From Annona cherimola (Eukaryota > Streptophyta > Magnoliopsida > Magnoliales > Annonaceae), in assembly GCA_030490835.1 (NCBI GenBank), contig CM059975.1, positions 36,798,133-36,862,132 of the forward strand: a DNA stretch of 64,000 nucleotides, read 5' to 3'. Positions 42,493 through 55,299 of this stretch are shown piece by piece. Both the position numbers and the translations under genes were made by a program. Each line of letters starts with the position of its first letter. Within the stretch, counting starts at the first letter, position 1. Under the pieces are notes generated by a model. That model was given only the letters and a program-made list of their open reading frames with translations, was not told where the DNA came from and did no database searches.

Positions 42493-44070
42493 GATTTTAC
42501 AAGGTGAGTTGTGTGAAACCCCGACCGTATACGCGTCATTTCGATATTTATAATTTTGTAATTATTTTATGAATAAATGAAAATTCATGAATTATATTAA
42601 TGGATATGTGTATTGGAGATTGAAATAATGCAATTAACCCTATGAATAGTGCACGTGAATAGTGCATGTGAATAGTAACCAAGGACTACGACACGTGATT
42701 AAGAGTTAATCACTTGGATTAACTTAATCACAAATAGAAAAAATAGAGATTTAATCACTACAAGACAAAATAGCAATTCTTTTGGATATTTTAATCTAAG
42801 TTTGGATTTTTGTGGAAAAATAGAAAAAATTCATAAATTGCAATCCGGGCGTCGGAATTCGATGAAATTTTTTATGGATGGTTAAAAATTCATGATGGAC
42901 ATGATGAATGGGTTAAGATGTGATGAAAATCACAAATCAAAGGTCAAGATTGAATGTCAAAATAAGATAAAAAAGGTAGCCAACTTTTAATAAAAGCTAC
43001 TTTTGACTTTTTAATAAATAAATAAAATATTTATGGAATAGTTTTTGTCATAACTGTGTTTGTGAAATATATTTCAAATCGGATGAATGATGGGAATTTT
43101 CCATGTATTGATGAGGAGAAAAAAATCCTGCCGTGTGATCAGGGCAACAATCCTGAGTCACGTTTACCAATCAAAACGATCCTGGAGTAAGGCTTCTAGG
43201 CACCTCAGTTTAGGGCACCACAAGTTGTGTGTGTGTATATCAGAGTGGACGAGGGAAGTGAAATTTGTAACCCACTCTCTTACAAGGAATCCCTATCTAA
43301 CACTGCCAACATTGTCATGATTACTTGAACCTACTTTGCCTATGAGCAACGCACAACAAAAAAAAATGCATTGAGGTCCATGAAAAATGCAAAAAGTTAT
43401 GATCCTATAAAAAAAGTAAGAAATTGTAGTTAGGACATATCCCTCACTGCTCTACATAGAGGAAGCTACATTTTACAAAACATTTTTCCATCATTGGAGA
43501 TAGCAAGGAAAATGTGATACATAACAACAATGGTTTTAGTTGTAGTATTTTTTGCATGTAGTTGTGATATTTAATGAGGTTTTTTTGCTTTCGATAAATG
43601 CAATTCTCTTTTTTAAATGATTCATTAGTAAAGTTCTCTAATCCAGGAAAAATAGGGTTAGATTAAGATTTTACAAGGTGGGTTGTGTGTGTGTGTATCA
43701 AAGTGGTACAAGGGAAGTGAATTTTGTAACCCACTCTCTTACAAGGAATCCCTATCTAACACTGCCAACATTGGCATGATTACTTGAACCTACTCTGTCT
43801 ATGAGAAATGCACAACAAAAAAAATGCATTGAGGTCCATAAAAAATGCAAAAAGTTATGATCCTATATAAAAAAAGTAAGAAATTGTAGTTAGGACATAT
43901 CCCTCACTGCTCTGCATAGAGGAAGCTACATTTTACAAAACATTTTGCCTTCATTGGAGATAGCAAGTAAAATGTGGTACGTAGCAACAATGGTTTTAGT
44001 TGTGATATTTTCTGCGTGTAGTTGTGATATTTAATGAGGCTTTTTTGCTTTTGATAAATGTGATTCTCTT
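42435..44070 (+). repeat. Tandem duplication of about 457 bp (copy 1 split by a solo LTR)
   Basis: Copy 1 runs 42,435-42,511 and, after the solo LTR, 43,223-43,608. Copy 2 runs from about 43,609 to 44,070. Each unit joins a piece of copia gag tail (GTAAAGTTCTCTAATCCAGG), a hAT-like piece (AGGGTTAGATTAAGATTTTA), a GT run, and a segment of about 300 bp of unknown origin. Subtracting the 711-bp LTR and one target duplication gives a period of about 457 bp. Confidence 0.85.
42512..43222 (+). mobile_element. Solo LTR with perfect 5-bp target duplication
   Basis: It starts TGTGAAACCCCGACC and ends GGGCACCACA. The flanks are AGTTG on both sides (42,507-42,511 and 43,223-43,227). It is related to the minus-strand solo LTR at 38,996-40,074. 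It splits the GT run of copy 1 of the tandem duplication, while copy 2 has no insertion. No coding capacity; the plus-strand frame 43,087-43,320 spans the LTR boundary and is accidental. Confidence 0.88.
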
Positions 44071-47000
44071 TTTTGTTTTTTATTGAAATTTTTCCTGATA
44101 GATATGTCTGCTATTTCTATGGTTTTCATTTGCATTTATTTGTTTAGTAGTTTCCTATCCCCATTTTCTAGCAGAACTTGTTCCTGATCAATGCATTTGG
44201 CATTTTTGTTTTTCTTCTAGTTAATTTCTTCTATGACAGATACGTTCTCTTGATGTTTTGTATTTCGTTTTTTGTTTTATATTCAAATAGGTTGTTGAAT
44301 GTTTTCTTTTCATTTTATTGTTTGATTAAAATGCATATATCATATTTATGTTCTGTTAGGCTTAACTAATCTTAATATTTTAGGGTGATCGTGCTATGTA
44401 GTTTGAAGTCATGCATGAAATAAGAGCCGGCTACATTTATATAATGGTTGGGCTATTTGGATTGGTTTAGTTGCAGTCAGGTTTATCAATCACCCATTTT
44501 TTTGAGTTCTCAATTGGTTTCATTTTAATTTCTGTTCAAGCTTTGGCCTTTCTTTTGGTAATGATGTGATAGTAGTCTAATTTAGTAATTGCAAACAGAT
44601 TTATTGGAATAATAGAGTCGTAGTTCTCTTCCTATAAATAATGAATATATGAAAGCAGAAAATACAAATTTACTTTCAAAAGATTTGTGTTTAGATTTGT
44701 GTTTAGATTTGTGTTTAGTGGATCTATTTTAACTAGATAGCCTTGTTTTGTTGATTGGAATGAATTTTTGTTAGTTTGCTATGTATTCATCTCGTGTTTT
44801 CTCCAAAAACCTATGCATGGAAAGGGTTGTAATCTATTCAATAATTGGAAAGGAATGTTTCAATGAATGAAGTTATTGGCTTATTGCATTTCGGAATTTG
44901 TTACAATGCTTAATGTGATATTGATTCTTCTCATTTTGCAATCTGAAATATGAAAAATTTGTATAGTTGGTATCCTATTCAAGCTATTTTGAAAAGGATT
45001 ACCAAATCCATGTATAGGATTTTAAATCTGCCAAGTTCCATTATTTTTAGTGTTCAAGGCTGTAAGATACAGTTAGAGTTGTTAGGAAAGAAATGAAAGT
45101 CTTTGATTTACATAGAACATGACTCAAGGTCAACAAGAATGATGCAGTGGCATTCTTCTAGCAGACCCCACATGGATGGAAGCAGAAAAAAGAAAAAATT
45201 TGGTAAATTATAGAAAAATTATATGAAATAGTCAAATAGAATTAGAAATTTAGATTTTTGGATTGATATGAAGCTTGAGACATGGTGACCCTTCTCGAAT
45301 GATTTAGTTTGAATCTCAAGGCGTAATACAAAGCCAACACATTGAGATCAACAACTAGGGATAATTTTGAAGGACGCTTTTGCTGAATATCTCTTTCCTT
45401 GATTTTTTTTATTTGTTTTGGTGAATTATATAGTTTTTCACAAAATCTATATGCTTTCATTTTCACATGTGGTGGTTGATATGGCTTAATGTATATTATG
45501 TTGCTGCCTTTTTTTGTTATGGTTTTTACTTCTTTGTTTTCGTTTGATTGACGTTTATGGTTGGTGGTCAACAAGTATTTTCTTATATTTTTTCTTTATC
45601 ATTAATATTATTTTATGTTGAATTTTGATTTTGGCCCATACATTTATTTGGCCTCGATTCTTTGGATTTGATGTTGCAAAATGCGTGAAGATGGGTTTGG
45701 CTGCTAGTGAAATTAACTCATGTTTGAGCTCATGGGAAGGTGTTGGCAAGTAATGTTGAACATTAGACAATAATATTATCTTTTGAATCCCCATAAATGT
45801 GACTAACAGACCGCTTTGATAAAGATGCAATTCATCGATTAAAATATCTTATTAACATTAGTTTATATAAAACATAAATTTATGTCGTCTATTGAGCATT
45901 TTTTTATGGAACAGGTAAAAATATTATGAAGTATATCGATACACAATACGAACAACATTTTCCACCCGGAGTTCAACTTCTTACAGTACACGATCATTTT
46001 ATATTCCTACGCCATCGAAGGTTCAATTCTCGTGATTTTGGGAATTTAAGGTTGTGCGTAAACGACTTTCGATTGTTATTTAATCACCTGCTGACTGAGG
46101 ATGAAAGATAAAATTTGCAACAGAGCATTATCATAGCTGATGTGATTGTAATATTTGACAGCAGAAGTGAGTTTTTTAAAAGTGCACTTTGTCTCCTTTA
46201 CGCACAACAATTATCATTACATAGAAATTAGTGTTCAATCAACAGACTTGGCATTTTAGTGTCTCTAAGTTTTTATTTAGAATTGGAACATGACTGATAT
46301 CTAATTTTTTCGGGCTGAAGGCTCCTTACAACTAGGCTTTATAGTTACAAATATGTGTGTAAGTTTACATCATTCTGACTATTAATATTATTTATTTTAT
46401 TATGGTCATTTTTATTATTTGTTGTAACGATTGATTTTTTTCAGTCTCATCAAGATTTTTTCTTGCACATTGTTCATTAGCTCAACACTTACTATGAAGT
46501 TCTTGTAGAGCGAAATGACGGTGTTCTAATAATTTTAATTGTACCCAATCAAAACAACCCTAACATTAACTAACACGAGTTTACTAAGTAAGCTCTTTTG
46601 TACTTTCTTTCCTCTCATTTTCCCTTCTTCTCTCCTCGTTTTCCTTCTTTCTTCCCTTCTACTTCCAATGTCTTAATTTCATTTTTAGTTCTTCTTCTTC
46701 TTTTTTTATTGTGCATTACAATTGGAGGAATCTCAAACTGTCTGCTTCTTCTAGATTGGTTTCTTTCTCTTTTCTAGTTTAATGGGAATAAAAGATTTAG
46801 ATATGGATTAGTATATTAATCTTCCAAATTACATTCGATAGTTTTAGTCAACTCTAGAAACTAGGAAATTTTGTTAACTTCCATCTTTGCATCTACAATT
46901 ATGCCTTTGGTATTGTAAACCCAATGGTTAATATTTTGAGCTTCTACAAATAAATTGCATGTGTAGCATCTACTTGATGTGTGCAGATTCCTTTTGAAAC

Positions 47001-48234
47001 TCAAAGAGAATGAATCCTTTTTCCTGTATATATTCGGAGCATTAATTTTTTTCTAATTCCTTAGCAATTTTTTTTGTAGTGATTAAGAAAAATTTGCAAT
47101 CATTCTGAAGTGATTTCCCAATTGCTGGTTTGCTTTTGCAAACTTGATTTTTGCATTTGGGATTGGGTCGAGCAGGGTCACCATTGGAATACATATGTGG
47201 CGACTGTAACGAGTGCTGGTGCTCCCCTGCCTGTTTCAATGGTATTATTGTGACGATATTCTCTTTATGCCTAAGAAACTTGTTTTGTGGAATTATTTCA
47301 TAAAACATTGTTCTTAATTGTTTCATGGCATAAATGGGGTTCTTTTGTTTTGATTGTAAGACTTATATTTTATTATTTTGTTTCTATTCAACCACGTTCT
47401 CCCCTTAGATGGAACTCACAGCTGGTAATAAAGATAAGCCAAGAAACTGCTCAAATTGTCAATGGTACTCAACTTGCTTCTTGAATGTGCAAGGAAGTTT
47501 TGTGCCAAATGGTTAATGGAGAACTCTAGCATATGTATTTGATATTTTAATATGATGAGCATCAGCTTTGCAATCATCTGATAGTCAACTACCTATTGGA
47601 GATGGGTGAACTAACTAGAAATTGCAGAGGTCTGTTTTTAGGAGAGCAGTAAATGCTTGGAGTTCATTATTGTTTCAAATGCGCATTTCTTCTCTTTTTC
47701 AGTAAAATCAAGCAAATAAGTATATTCAGTTTATACCTTACTACCTGTTAATCCATTCTTGGCAGGTTACTAGTTCAGCTTGTTCTTATTGTTTCCATTT
47801 GATATAGATGGGTGCTGCCAATGCATTGCAGAATGAGAAGAAATATACTGCTGATATTTTATAAATAAAGGAAGCACATTGCCGCATCATCCCTTATATC
47901 CATAGAATTTCTGTTTTAACATCAGACTCTCTAAATTGTGTCGTTGGGAGGAGACTCATTTTCAAGCTGAATATCTTGAATTGCATATTGGTTCATAAAA
48001 ACAAATAATTTTTTTCTTTCATCAAAATAACAATATAGTCTATTTGTACTCTCTTGATGACCAAAGCTGTCAAGATCGAGCAAACGCTAATTCTATATCA
48101 TGTGAACATTAGATGTCTTGTGGAAACATAGGACTTCAGCCAATGTTCCAATTTAAATGGTGGTAAATCTAGTAGTTTGTATGTTGCTTAAGTATTACCT
48201 ATTTGCGACATGAATTTGAAAAAAATGTATTTTA
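44071..48234. other. T-rich intron-like region, no recognised gene
   Basis: The plus strand is T-rich with many TTTTAG and TTCTTCTAG acceptor-like sites, as in plant introns. Possible exon-like pieces are 44,383-44,460, 45,926-46,111 and 47,160-47,240, none of which I can identify. A 12-bp unit GATTTGTGTTTA is repeated three times at 44,690-44,727. A diverged transposon or an old pseudogene are both possible. Confidence 0.35.
45926..46111 (+). pseudogene. Unrecognised short ORF, possible exon
   Basis: This 61-codon frame reads MKYIDTQYEQHFPPGVQLLT through FIFLRHRRFNSRDFGN to FNHLLTEDER, then a stop, and the same frame goes on with LQQSIIIADVIVIFDSRS. The amino-acid composition looks protein-like, unlike the surrounding low-complexity frames. 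It is preceded by an acceptor-like GGAACAG. I do not recognise the protein. It may be an exon of a decayed gene. Confidence 0.3.
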
Positions 48235-48714
48235 TAACCCAGTTTGAACCAAACCGATTTCAAAAGCGGGTTGGTTTTAGTTTGATGATTTTCAACCCGA
48301 CCCGATTCGATTTTATACATTAGTGTACAATATAATAAATTTTCAGTAAATAGTCTTACATTAGTACATAATACATAGAAATTAACTAGATATTATTAAT
48401 TTGACATAATATTATTTAGCACTTATATCATTGTATAAGTCATAAATTTAAAAGTACTCATATAAAAATAATTAATTTTTAATCTTTCATATTAAAAATA
48501 TATTTAATTAAGCAAAATATTTTAAATATTATATATTTATTAACCCAATTTCTAATTCGTACCGAATCGATTTCTATATAGTTAAAATAGAGTTGGTAAA
48601 GGTGTAAAAAATAAGATCGAAATTAGGGTTGGGTTGAGATTTTATAAGGTGGGTTAGGGTTTTATTTTCCCTAGTCTGAGTCAACCCGACCCAATTTACA
48701 ACCCTAGTAATGAT
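48235..48714. mobile_element. hAT-like remnant
   Basis: The right end is GTCAACCCGACCCAATTTAC followed by AACCCTA, the reverse complement of a TAGGGTTGTAAATTGGGTCG end. Internally, CAACCCGACCCGATTCG lies near 48,293 and TAGGGTTGGGTTGAGATTTT near 48,624. The second of these also appears in altered form at about 27,090, 42,480 and 43,645. The left end is not clear and no target duplication was found. Confidence 0.5.
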
Positions 48715-49490
48715 AAATGGGTGGCCCTACTGCTGGCAGATTATGTAATTCAATTGGGGAAAAACTATATGGTACGGGTGGAAAGGCCACCAAACTGAAT
48801 TGATCACATGCCAATTCATACGTAGTGGTCGCTTATTTTGCGTGTAAGCTGAAGCTAAGCATATACTGTTGGATAGTAATGTTTGTAGCTGGTGCTAATC
48901 TGGTGCATTCTCAAAGAAATTTCTATTTTGAAGAATTAGGATTCATGAATCCGTTCTCCACAAACATTGTTCATAAACGTGGTTAATTTTTGAGAAAAAA
49001 TATGGTCTAAGTATCTTATACATTCTAAAGTTTGTACATTTGTGGTTTGAACCTTACAAGTTTGTTTTCTTGGAATTTTTTTTATCTTGCCATTTTACGC
49101 CATTTGAAAACCTGCTTAAAATTTAAAGGTAAAAACTCATTTTTGTCTTGAATTACAAAATTTTACTTTCCTGATGACTTCTTGTCATTTAATATAAGAT
49201 TTGTATAAATTATTTGTAATAATTTATTATATAATTTAAAATAATTGCATGCAATAGACAAGGTGTGGTGAAGTTACTTGACACAGCTAGGCTGTATCTA
49301 CATCCCTCACTGATGTGATCCGTCATTTCGAGGGCATTACTGCCATCCCTATTTGTTTTGAAGCTTGTATTAATGACAAAGTTTAAATGAAAAGAAGGTA
49401 AATTTATAATATTTAAAAAGAAAATACACATACTTGGAGTAAAAATGCAAAAAACCTATAATCCCAACCACCATATCGCATTAAATTCGT
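48715..49490. other. AT-rich DNA, nothing recognised
   Basis: No gene, repeat or element end is recognisable in this stretch. Confidence 0.4.
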
Positions 49491-50243
49491 ACATGCATGC
49501 AACTCAAGTTGGTTGGGTTCGATAATAATCTACTTTATCCATACCATATTTGCAAAAAGCATCCCTGTCTTACCCATTTGTCGGTTCAATTCCTAATATA
49601 CACTACCCTACCTATTAACCAAAGGATCTGTTTTGATTCATTTTCAAATTGATCCTTTAATACTTTAATACAATATTTTTAAAAAATATTTCTATGTTAT
49701 TTTAAATAATATAAAGCAATACTTATTTACATTTTAAAATCACAACTACATATGTCACTATTTGTATTATTATATAAAATATAAAATATAAGTTTCCATA
49801 ACTCAATCATTAAAACTATTAATATATTACAATCATAATTCATAGAATTATTTATAAAAGGCTTTTAGAAGTCAGTGACTTAAATATAAAAAATCAAATT
49901 CATTTCTTAATTCAATATCAATACCTCCACGGAGCACAAGATACATTTGAATTTTAATTTGCTACAATGGATGTAAACACAACCTATCATAGCCAATACA
50001 TAATATAATATATAACATAGATTATATACATATATAATTTTATACTTAATTAATTACCCATATGAGTACACATTCAGGTCGCATCCTAGTACTCGATGTA
50101 TCTTCCTTACCCGTGCCCTATTTGATAGGCATGTAATAATAGATAATCTAATCATACCCATGGGTTATTTTCTACCCTACCCTGCTCAAATTAGAGTCAA
50201 TTTAGTGAGTATCTATGGATATCTTATCCAAGTTACACCCTTA
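49491..50243. mobile_element. Possible AT-rich hAT-type element
   Basis: The left side has GCAACTCAAGTTGGTTGGGT, and the right side, reverse-complemented, has AAGGGTGTAACTTGGATAAG. These resemble the ends of the hAT elements at 20,049 and 22,392 but are more diverged. Short phrases such as ACCCTACC recur inside both ends. No target duplication is visible. Confidence 0.35.
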
Positions 50244-50629
50244 ACTAAAACATGATGAAATTACTATTTATGTGATGAAGAAAGAATTATGGATAGTTAT
50301 TTAATCCAAGTGGAAACCAAATCTATGTAATTTATTTTTTTATTTTTGCTACAAAATATATAAAATGGGGAAAAGTGGCTTAATTAACTGCTAAGCTGGC
50401 CCAATTCAAACCCACCTTGACCCACTCTTACCTAATCAGGACTTTGGGATTCAGGTTTGGTAGTGGGTTCGGGTATAAATTACAACCCTAGTAAAAATGT
50501 CCAACGTAGGAAAATTACTATATGACAAAATATAATTTTTCATATTAAGTATTAATTGATACTCAAAATAAGAAGAGGTCAATATCAGTTTACGTGTTTT
50601 CTCAAAAAAAAAATTTACATGTATAATAT
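50244..50629. other. AT-rich DNA with another hAT-like end
   Basis: The sequence near 50,450-50,490 ends GGGTATAAATTACAACCCTA, the complement of a TAGGGTTGTAAT-type terminus. No left partner is evident. Confidence 0.4.
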
Positions 50630-50935
50630 GTGTGTGTGTACCAAAGTGGTACTGAGGGAAGTGAAATCTGTGACCCACTCTCTTACAAAGAATTCCTATC
50701 TGACACTGCCAACATTGGCATGATTACTTGAACCCACTCTGTCTATGAGCAACGCACGATAAAAAAATGCGTTGAGGTCCATGAAAAATGCAAAATTTTA
50801 TGATTCTATAAACAAAATGTAAGAAATTGCAGTTAGGGCGTACCCCCCACTGCTCAGCACAGAGAAAGTTACATTTTACGAAACATGTTGTCTTCATTGG
50901 AGATAGCAAGGAAAATGTGGTACGTAGCAATAATG
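50630..50935. repeat. Third copy of the unclassified 300-bp segment
   Basis: After a short GT run it follows the sequence seen at 43,230-43,530 and 43,690-43,990 nearly base for base, including ACCCACTCTCTTACAA, GCCAACATTGGCATGATTAC and GGAGATAGCAAGGAAAATGT. It ends near GTACGTAGCAATAATG. The flanks differ from those of the other copies. There is no convincing protein in any frame. Confidence 0.8.
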
Positions 50936-52560
50936 ATGATAATGATATATTACAATTAATTATCTAAATTTTTTTGATAAAATTAATTATCTAAAATTAT
51001 TTTTGAAAAAATCGTATCAAATTATACAAATTTATATAATTCATGGTGAAATTAGGGTTGTGTTGAAACATTTTCCATAATCACGACTCTCATGCTTTCT
51101 GGTGATGTCGCCTAGGGTCGTGCTCGTATATTATATATTTAAAATATTTTCCATAATTTTAATATTTAAATTATTTAGAATAATACATTACATTAATTGC
51201 CAAAATTATTTTTAAAATTAGTCTTAAATTATACAGACTCATATAATTCAATTTTTAATGCTCATAAGAGCATTATCAAGCATTATTCATTAAAAATTTT
51301 AATTTCTCTCTTTAGCATGTGGGCCCAAGTAAAATGTTTTCAATTTGAAATAAAATTTTTATTTTTTAAATATTTTATCTTGAATTTTAAAATTAAATTT
51401 CATATTTAAAAACCTTTATTTGATATCGCGTATTAATTTTAAAAAAATAATGCTTTCATACATGTTAAGGATCATCTATTATATTTTTTTGTCTTTTTTA
51501 CAAAAATATTTTCCCAAATATATTCAGTTCATTACAAAATTTTTACATTAGCTCAAGTTAAAAGATGTACTCTTATATTTCTTGGACTTTTTAAGAAAGC
51601 TATTGTCTCGAATATATTTAATTTATTTACAAAATTCAATATTTAGATGTGTAAATATTGTATTTTAAAATAATAATTTTTGGGTTATTAAAGTCATTTC
51701 TTCCCAAAAATGTTGTTTTTAGAATAAAAATCTAAAAATTTATTAATATTTATATACAATTACTATTAATACAAAAAAATTTAAATTAATTAATACATTT
51801 TTTCTTTTTAAAAATTAATGTATTTAAAATTTTGACTTAAAGGATGAATATATTATTTTAGATACTTTTAATATTAAATATATATATATATATAGTACAT
51901 GAATATGATCACGTACACAATTAGAAACATGATTTAGGGCTCTAAGTTATGAATGTAGCAGTAAGCCATTCAATTTGGAAGCTAAAAACCCTTGGGTGAC
52001 TACTTGAGTATGGAGTCCAACAAGGCGTGGGTTATATTACTTCCTCCCGTGGGTGGAGGCGTTTCCTATTTCCTCTCTAGTCTAAAGATGTCTGTAGAAA
52101 AATCTTTTCAGTCTAAAGATGTTTGTAGAAAAATCTTTTCATTGTATGAGAATTGAATTTGCTTGTGTATTATCAGATATTATAGTGTGTATATACAACA
52201 ATGAAAAAAAGATACCTAAAGTCTATATAAACGTAAAAAGGGAAAGTAGATGCTGATGCTACATTCCAAAAATTATTATTTTAAATCAACGACAACCAAA
52301 TGAATAAAGCATTGCCTGCCTTTTGCATGCAACTTGCATTATGTTTCTGGTGTTTCCCGAAGATGTGCAAATGAGACTTTTTAGCAAAGATATTTGTTTT
52401 TAATTTTGATGTAGTTTTCATTAACAAAAAATGCAGAATTATTAAGCCCATTTCATACACTATTGGCCTTTAAAAACTAAAATTGATGAATTCATTATTA
52501 AAAAAGAATATTGAGATTTTTGTGTATAAATTACTAAATCAAAAGGTACATAGAGGAATA
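50936..52560. other. AT-rich DNA, no gene recognised
   Basis: A TA microsatellite lies at about 51,880-51,895. At 52,081-52,144 a 32-bp unit (AGTCTAAAGATGT.TGTAGA followed by AAAATCTTTTC) occurs twice in tandem. Otherwise I see nothing. Confidence 0.45.
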
Positions 52561-54160
52561 TGTTGTGAAACAAATAGTAAATCAAGCACAATTTATGTTT
52601 TGATGATTAATAATCTAAATCTAAGAGTCCTTTAGATACTAACAAGTGTGTGAAGTGTTTCAAGTTAGAAATGTTCAAATTTAAGGCATAACAAGTCAAG
52701 TTACAAAGCCAATTTGACTCAGGCATTAACTTAGGTCTAGTCGAAACCCAAGTCAACTTCTGTATCGACTTCAACCTGCGTTTTTCAAACAGTATTGAAC
52801 TTGTGGATGCGTGAGCAGGCAAAGCCTACTTCTCATGTAACTTGAGTAAAGTCACAACCCCACAAGTGACTTGGATGGACTTCAGGGCTTCGTTGCTAAA
52901 TTCAATGGAGTCAAGTCACAATTCAAGTCGACTCAAATATGTAACTTGAGTGAAGTCCGAGATGAATCGACTTAGTCATGCGACATAAGTTAAGTTGTAC
53001 CTCAAGCCGACCTCAACACTCGATTTAAGCACAAGAAGGTTCAAAACAAGCAAAAAATAACTCAAAAAGGCTCAAGCAACTCTGACATGTTAGATCAAAG
53101 ACGAAAACGATATCCATGAACTTGAACCAAGATGAAGAAGAATACACCTTACAAGATTGAAAACTACTAAGATTCGGAAAGAAAAATAAGAAGCATACAG
53201 ACCAAAGAGATCAACCCATGATGACTTGAAGTTCCAAGAGCGTATTGATCAATGAAGTCCCAACACGAGTCAACTTCACTTGCTACTTGGGTCAAGTCTC
53301 AGACCAAGTCGACTCCAAAATGGAATTTAAGGCTAGAAGCAAGAAAAAAAAAGTCCTAAGTAGAAGTACCAAAGACTGAAGCTGCAACTTAAGTCAACTC
53401 CATTTTGCAACTTAGGTGCAGTGGCACCCAAAGTTGACTCCAAGTGTGACTTGGATTGTAACAGTCGAAAAAATTCAAACGTTGATGCATTACATGAGCA
53501 CCACCTAACTACTAACATTCAAAGTTATTTTCTCTCTATTTAAAATTTGTCAAATAAAGTGGAGAGGGTTAGCTAGAGCATCGATTAAGCTTCTACCTTC
53601 CAATGTACAAGCATTCAAGTGATTATTTAAAGTGCTCTACTAGAAGAACTACGCTACAAATTTGCAAGTGCTGAAATCTCTCCATCAAACTCACTCTATA
53701 AGTTCTTCCTCGTACTGAAATTGTATCTACACAATTTGCAAAGTTTAGAATCTTTGTTGTACTTATTCCCTTGTGATTCTACTATGCTCGATAGTGGTAA
53801 CCAAAGCCAAGTAAAGACTAGTGTGTAGTTAGAGTGTAACTCACCTCTTACTTGTGATATTTGTAAAAGTCCACTAGAGCTAGAATTTAGAAGAGTGCAA
53901 GGGTTCTGATCATAATACTATTGACATAATGGAATCAAGCCACAAAGTAGTGTTCTTAGAAGAGTGGAGCAAGGAGGGTTGTCCCAAACTACCGCAATCT
54001 CATATGTCTGATATTATTGCTTTGCAAGTATGTCTATTCTCCACCTTTTCATTCAAGGGGATTTAATTTCCAAGGGATTAAGATCAATACACTAAAAGAT
54101 TTTAAAAAGAACCCAATTTACCCTCCCCTCTTGAGTGTTGCCAAAAACTAGGGACCTACA
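52561..54160 (+). mobile_element. Copia solo LTR with perfect target duplication
   Basis: It starts TGTTGTGAAACAAATAG and ends CTAGGGACCTACA. The flanks are GAATA on both sides (52,556-52,560 and 54,161-54,165), a perfect 5-bp target duplication. It contains the family's GTCGAC units, the TAGAGCTAGAATTTAGAAGA block near 53,875, and an end phrase CCCTCCCCTCTTGAGTGTTG. Length is 1,600 bp. No internal region remains. Confidence 0.93.
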
Positions 54161-54165
54161 GAATA

Positions 54166-55299
54166 TGCAAAAAAAAACTTTAATTTGTTCAATTGCAACA
54201 AATTAAACTTGTATTTTCAACGCATAAGTCATAATTGTACTAGAACATATTACGTACTTGCAACCTGTAATTAAACAAAAAACCATCCTCACCACTAAGC
54301 ACATTGCACGCTATGAGAGTAGCATTTATTTTTTCAAAAAGAAAAAGCCAAGTTGAGTTTCAAAAAGGTCAAAAGCTACCAACATTTATGTTATGTTTCA
54401 CCAAGAATTTGATGCTTTCAATAGGTCTTTTTTAACTAATAAGCAATAACATCTTGTAAAAAAAGTGTTCGGCAAGAAAATAGTGCAACTTTGAGGATTG
54501 CAATCATAAAAAATTGGGATAATATAGAGGCAAAAATTTGATGCTTATCCACATCTCATAAGCCAACTGCACTTCTAATTGTCTAAAGGACACACAAAAC
54601 CTCATAAAAATGATAAAAACATATAAATATGTATAACTATTTTTGATAAGAAATTTATAATATCATGAACTTATATTTTTCTTGCCAAGATTATATATGT
54701 ATTTTAATCACTCTAGTATACCTAAATATATAGACTTTAAAATTTATATATTGATTTGATCTTGTTTATTCGTAATACCATTTTATTTTTCTAGTAAAAT
54801 TGATCTTGTATCATTTTTTGATATTAATATCACTAGGATTTAAATATTTATTTTAATTAATACTTTACTTCTAAATATATAGCCTTTGAAATTTTATGTA
54901 TTGATTTATTTATTCTTAAAATCGTTTTATTTTCCATGAATTATAAATCTAAAATTGATCTTATATCATATTTAATATTAATCTCATTAAAAAGATTTTT
55001 ATTAAAAAAATTTAAAGTTTAATGCATAATGTCTAATTCTATTTTTTATCGAATTTAATGGGTAATTTGCAAATATACTCATATAGTTTGACATCAATTG
55101 TAAATATACTCGCGTAATTTAATGTTAGTTGTAGATATTACTCCCACATAGTTTCATCAAAATTATGTGCATGCCCATAAGCTCACTTTCCCATTGGCTA
55201 CCGCCAAGTCATAGCTGGATATTTTGTAAAATGACGGAAATGATTTCTAAGGTGTACGTCATTCGGGATCCAAAATTCATCAAAATACTAATAGTTCTG
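54166..55299. other. AT-rich DNA, nothing recognised
   Basis: No gene or repeat is recognisable. The plus-strand frame 55,165-55,548 overlaps the kinase fragment on the other strand and is a shadow of it. Confidence 0.4.
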
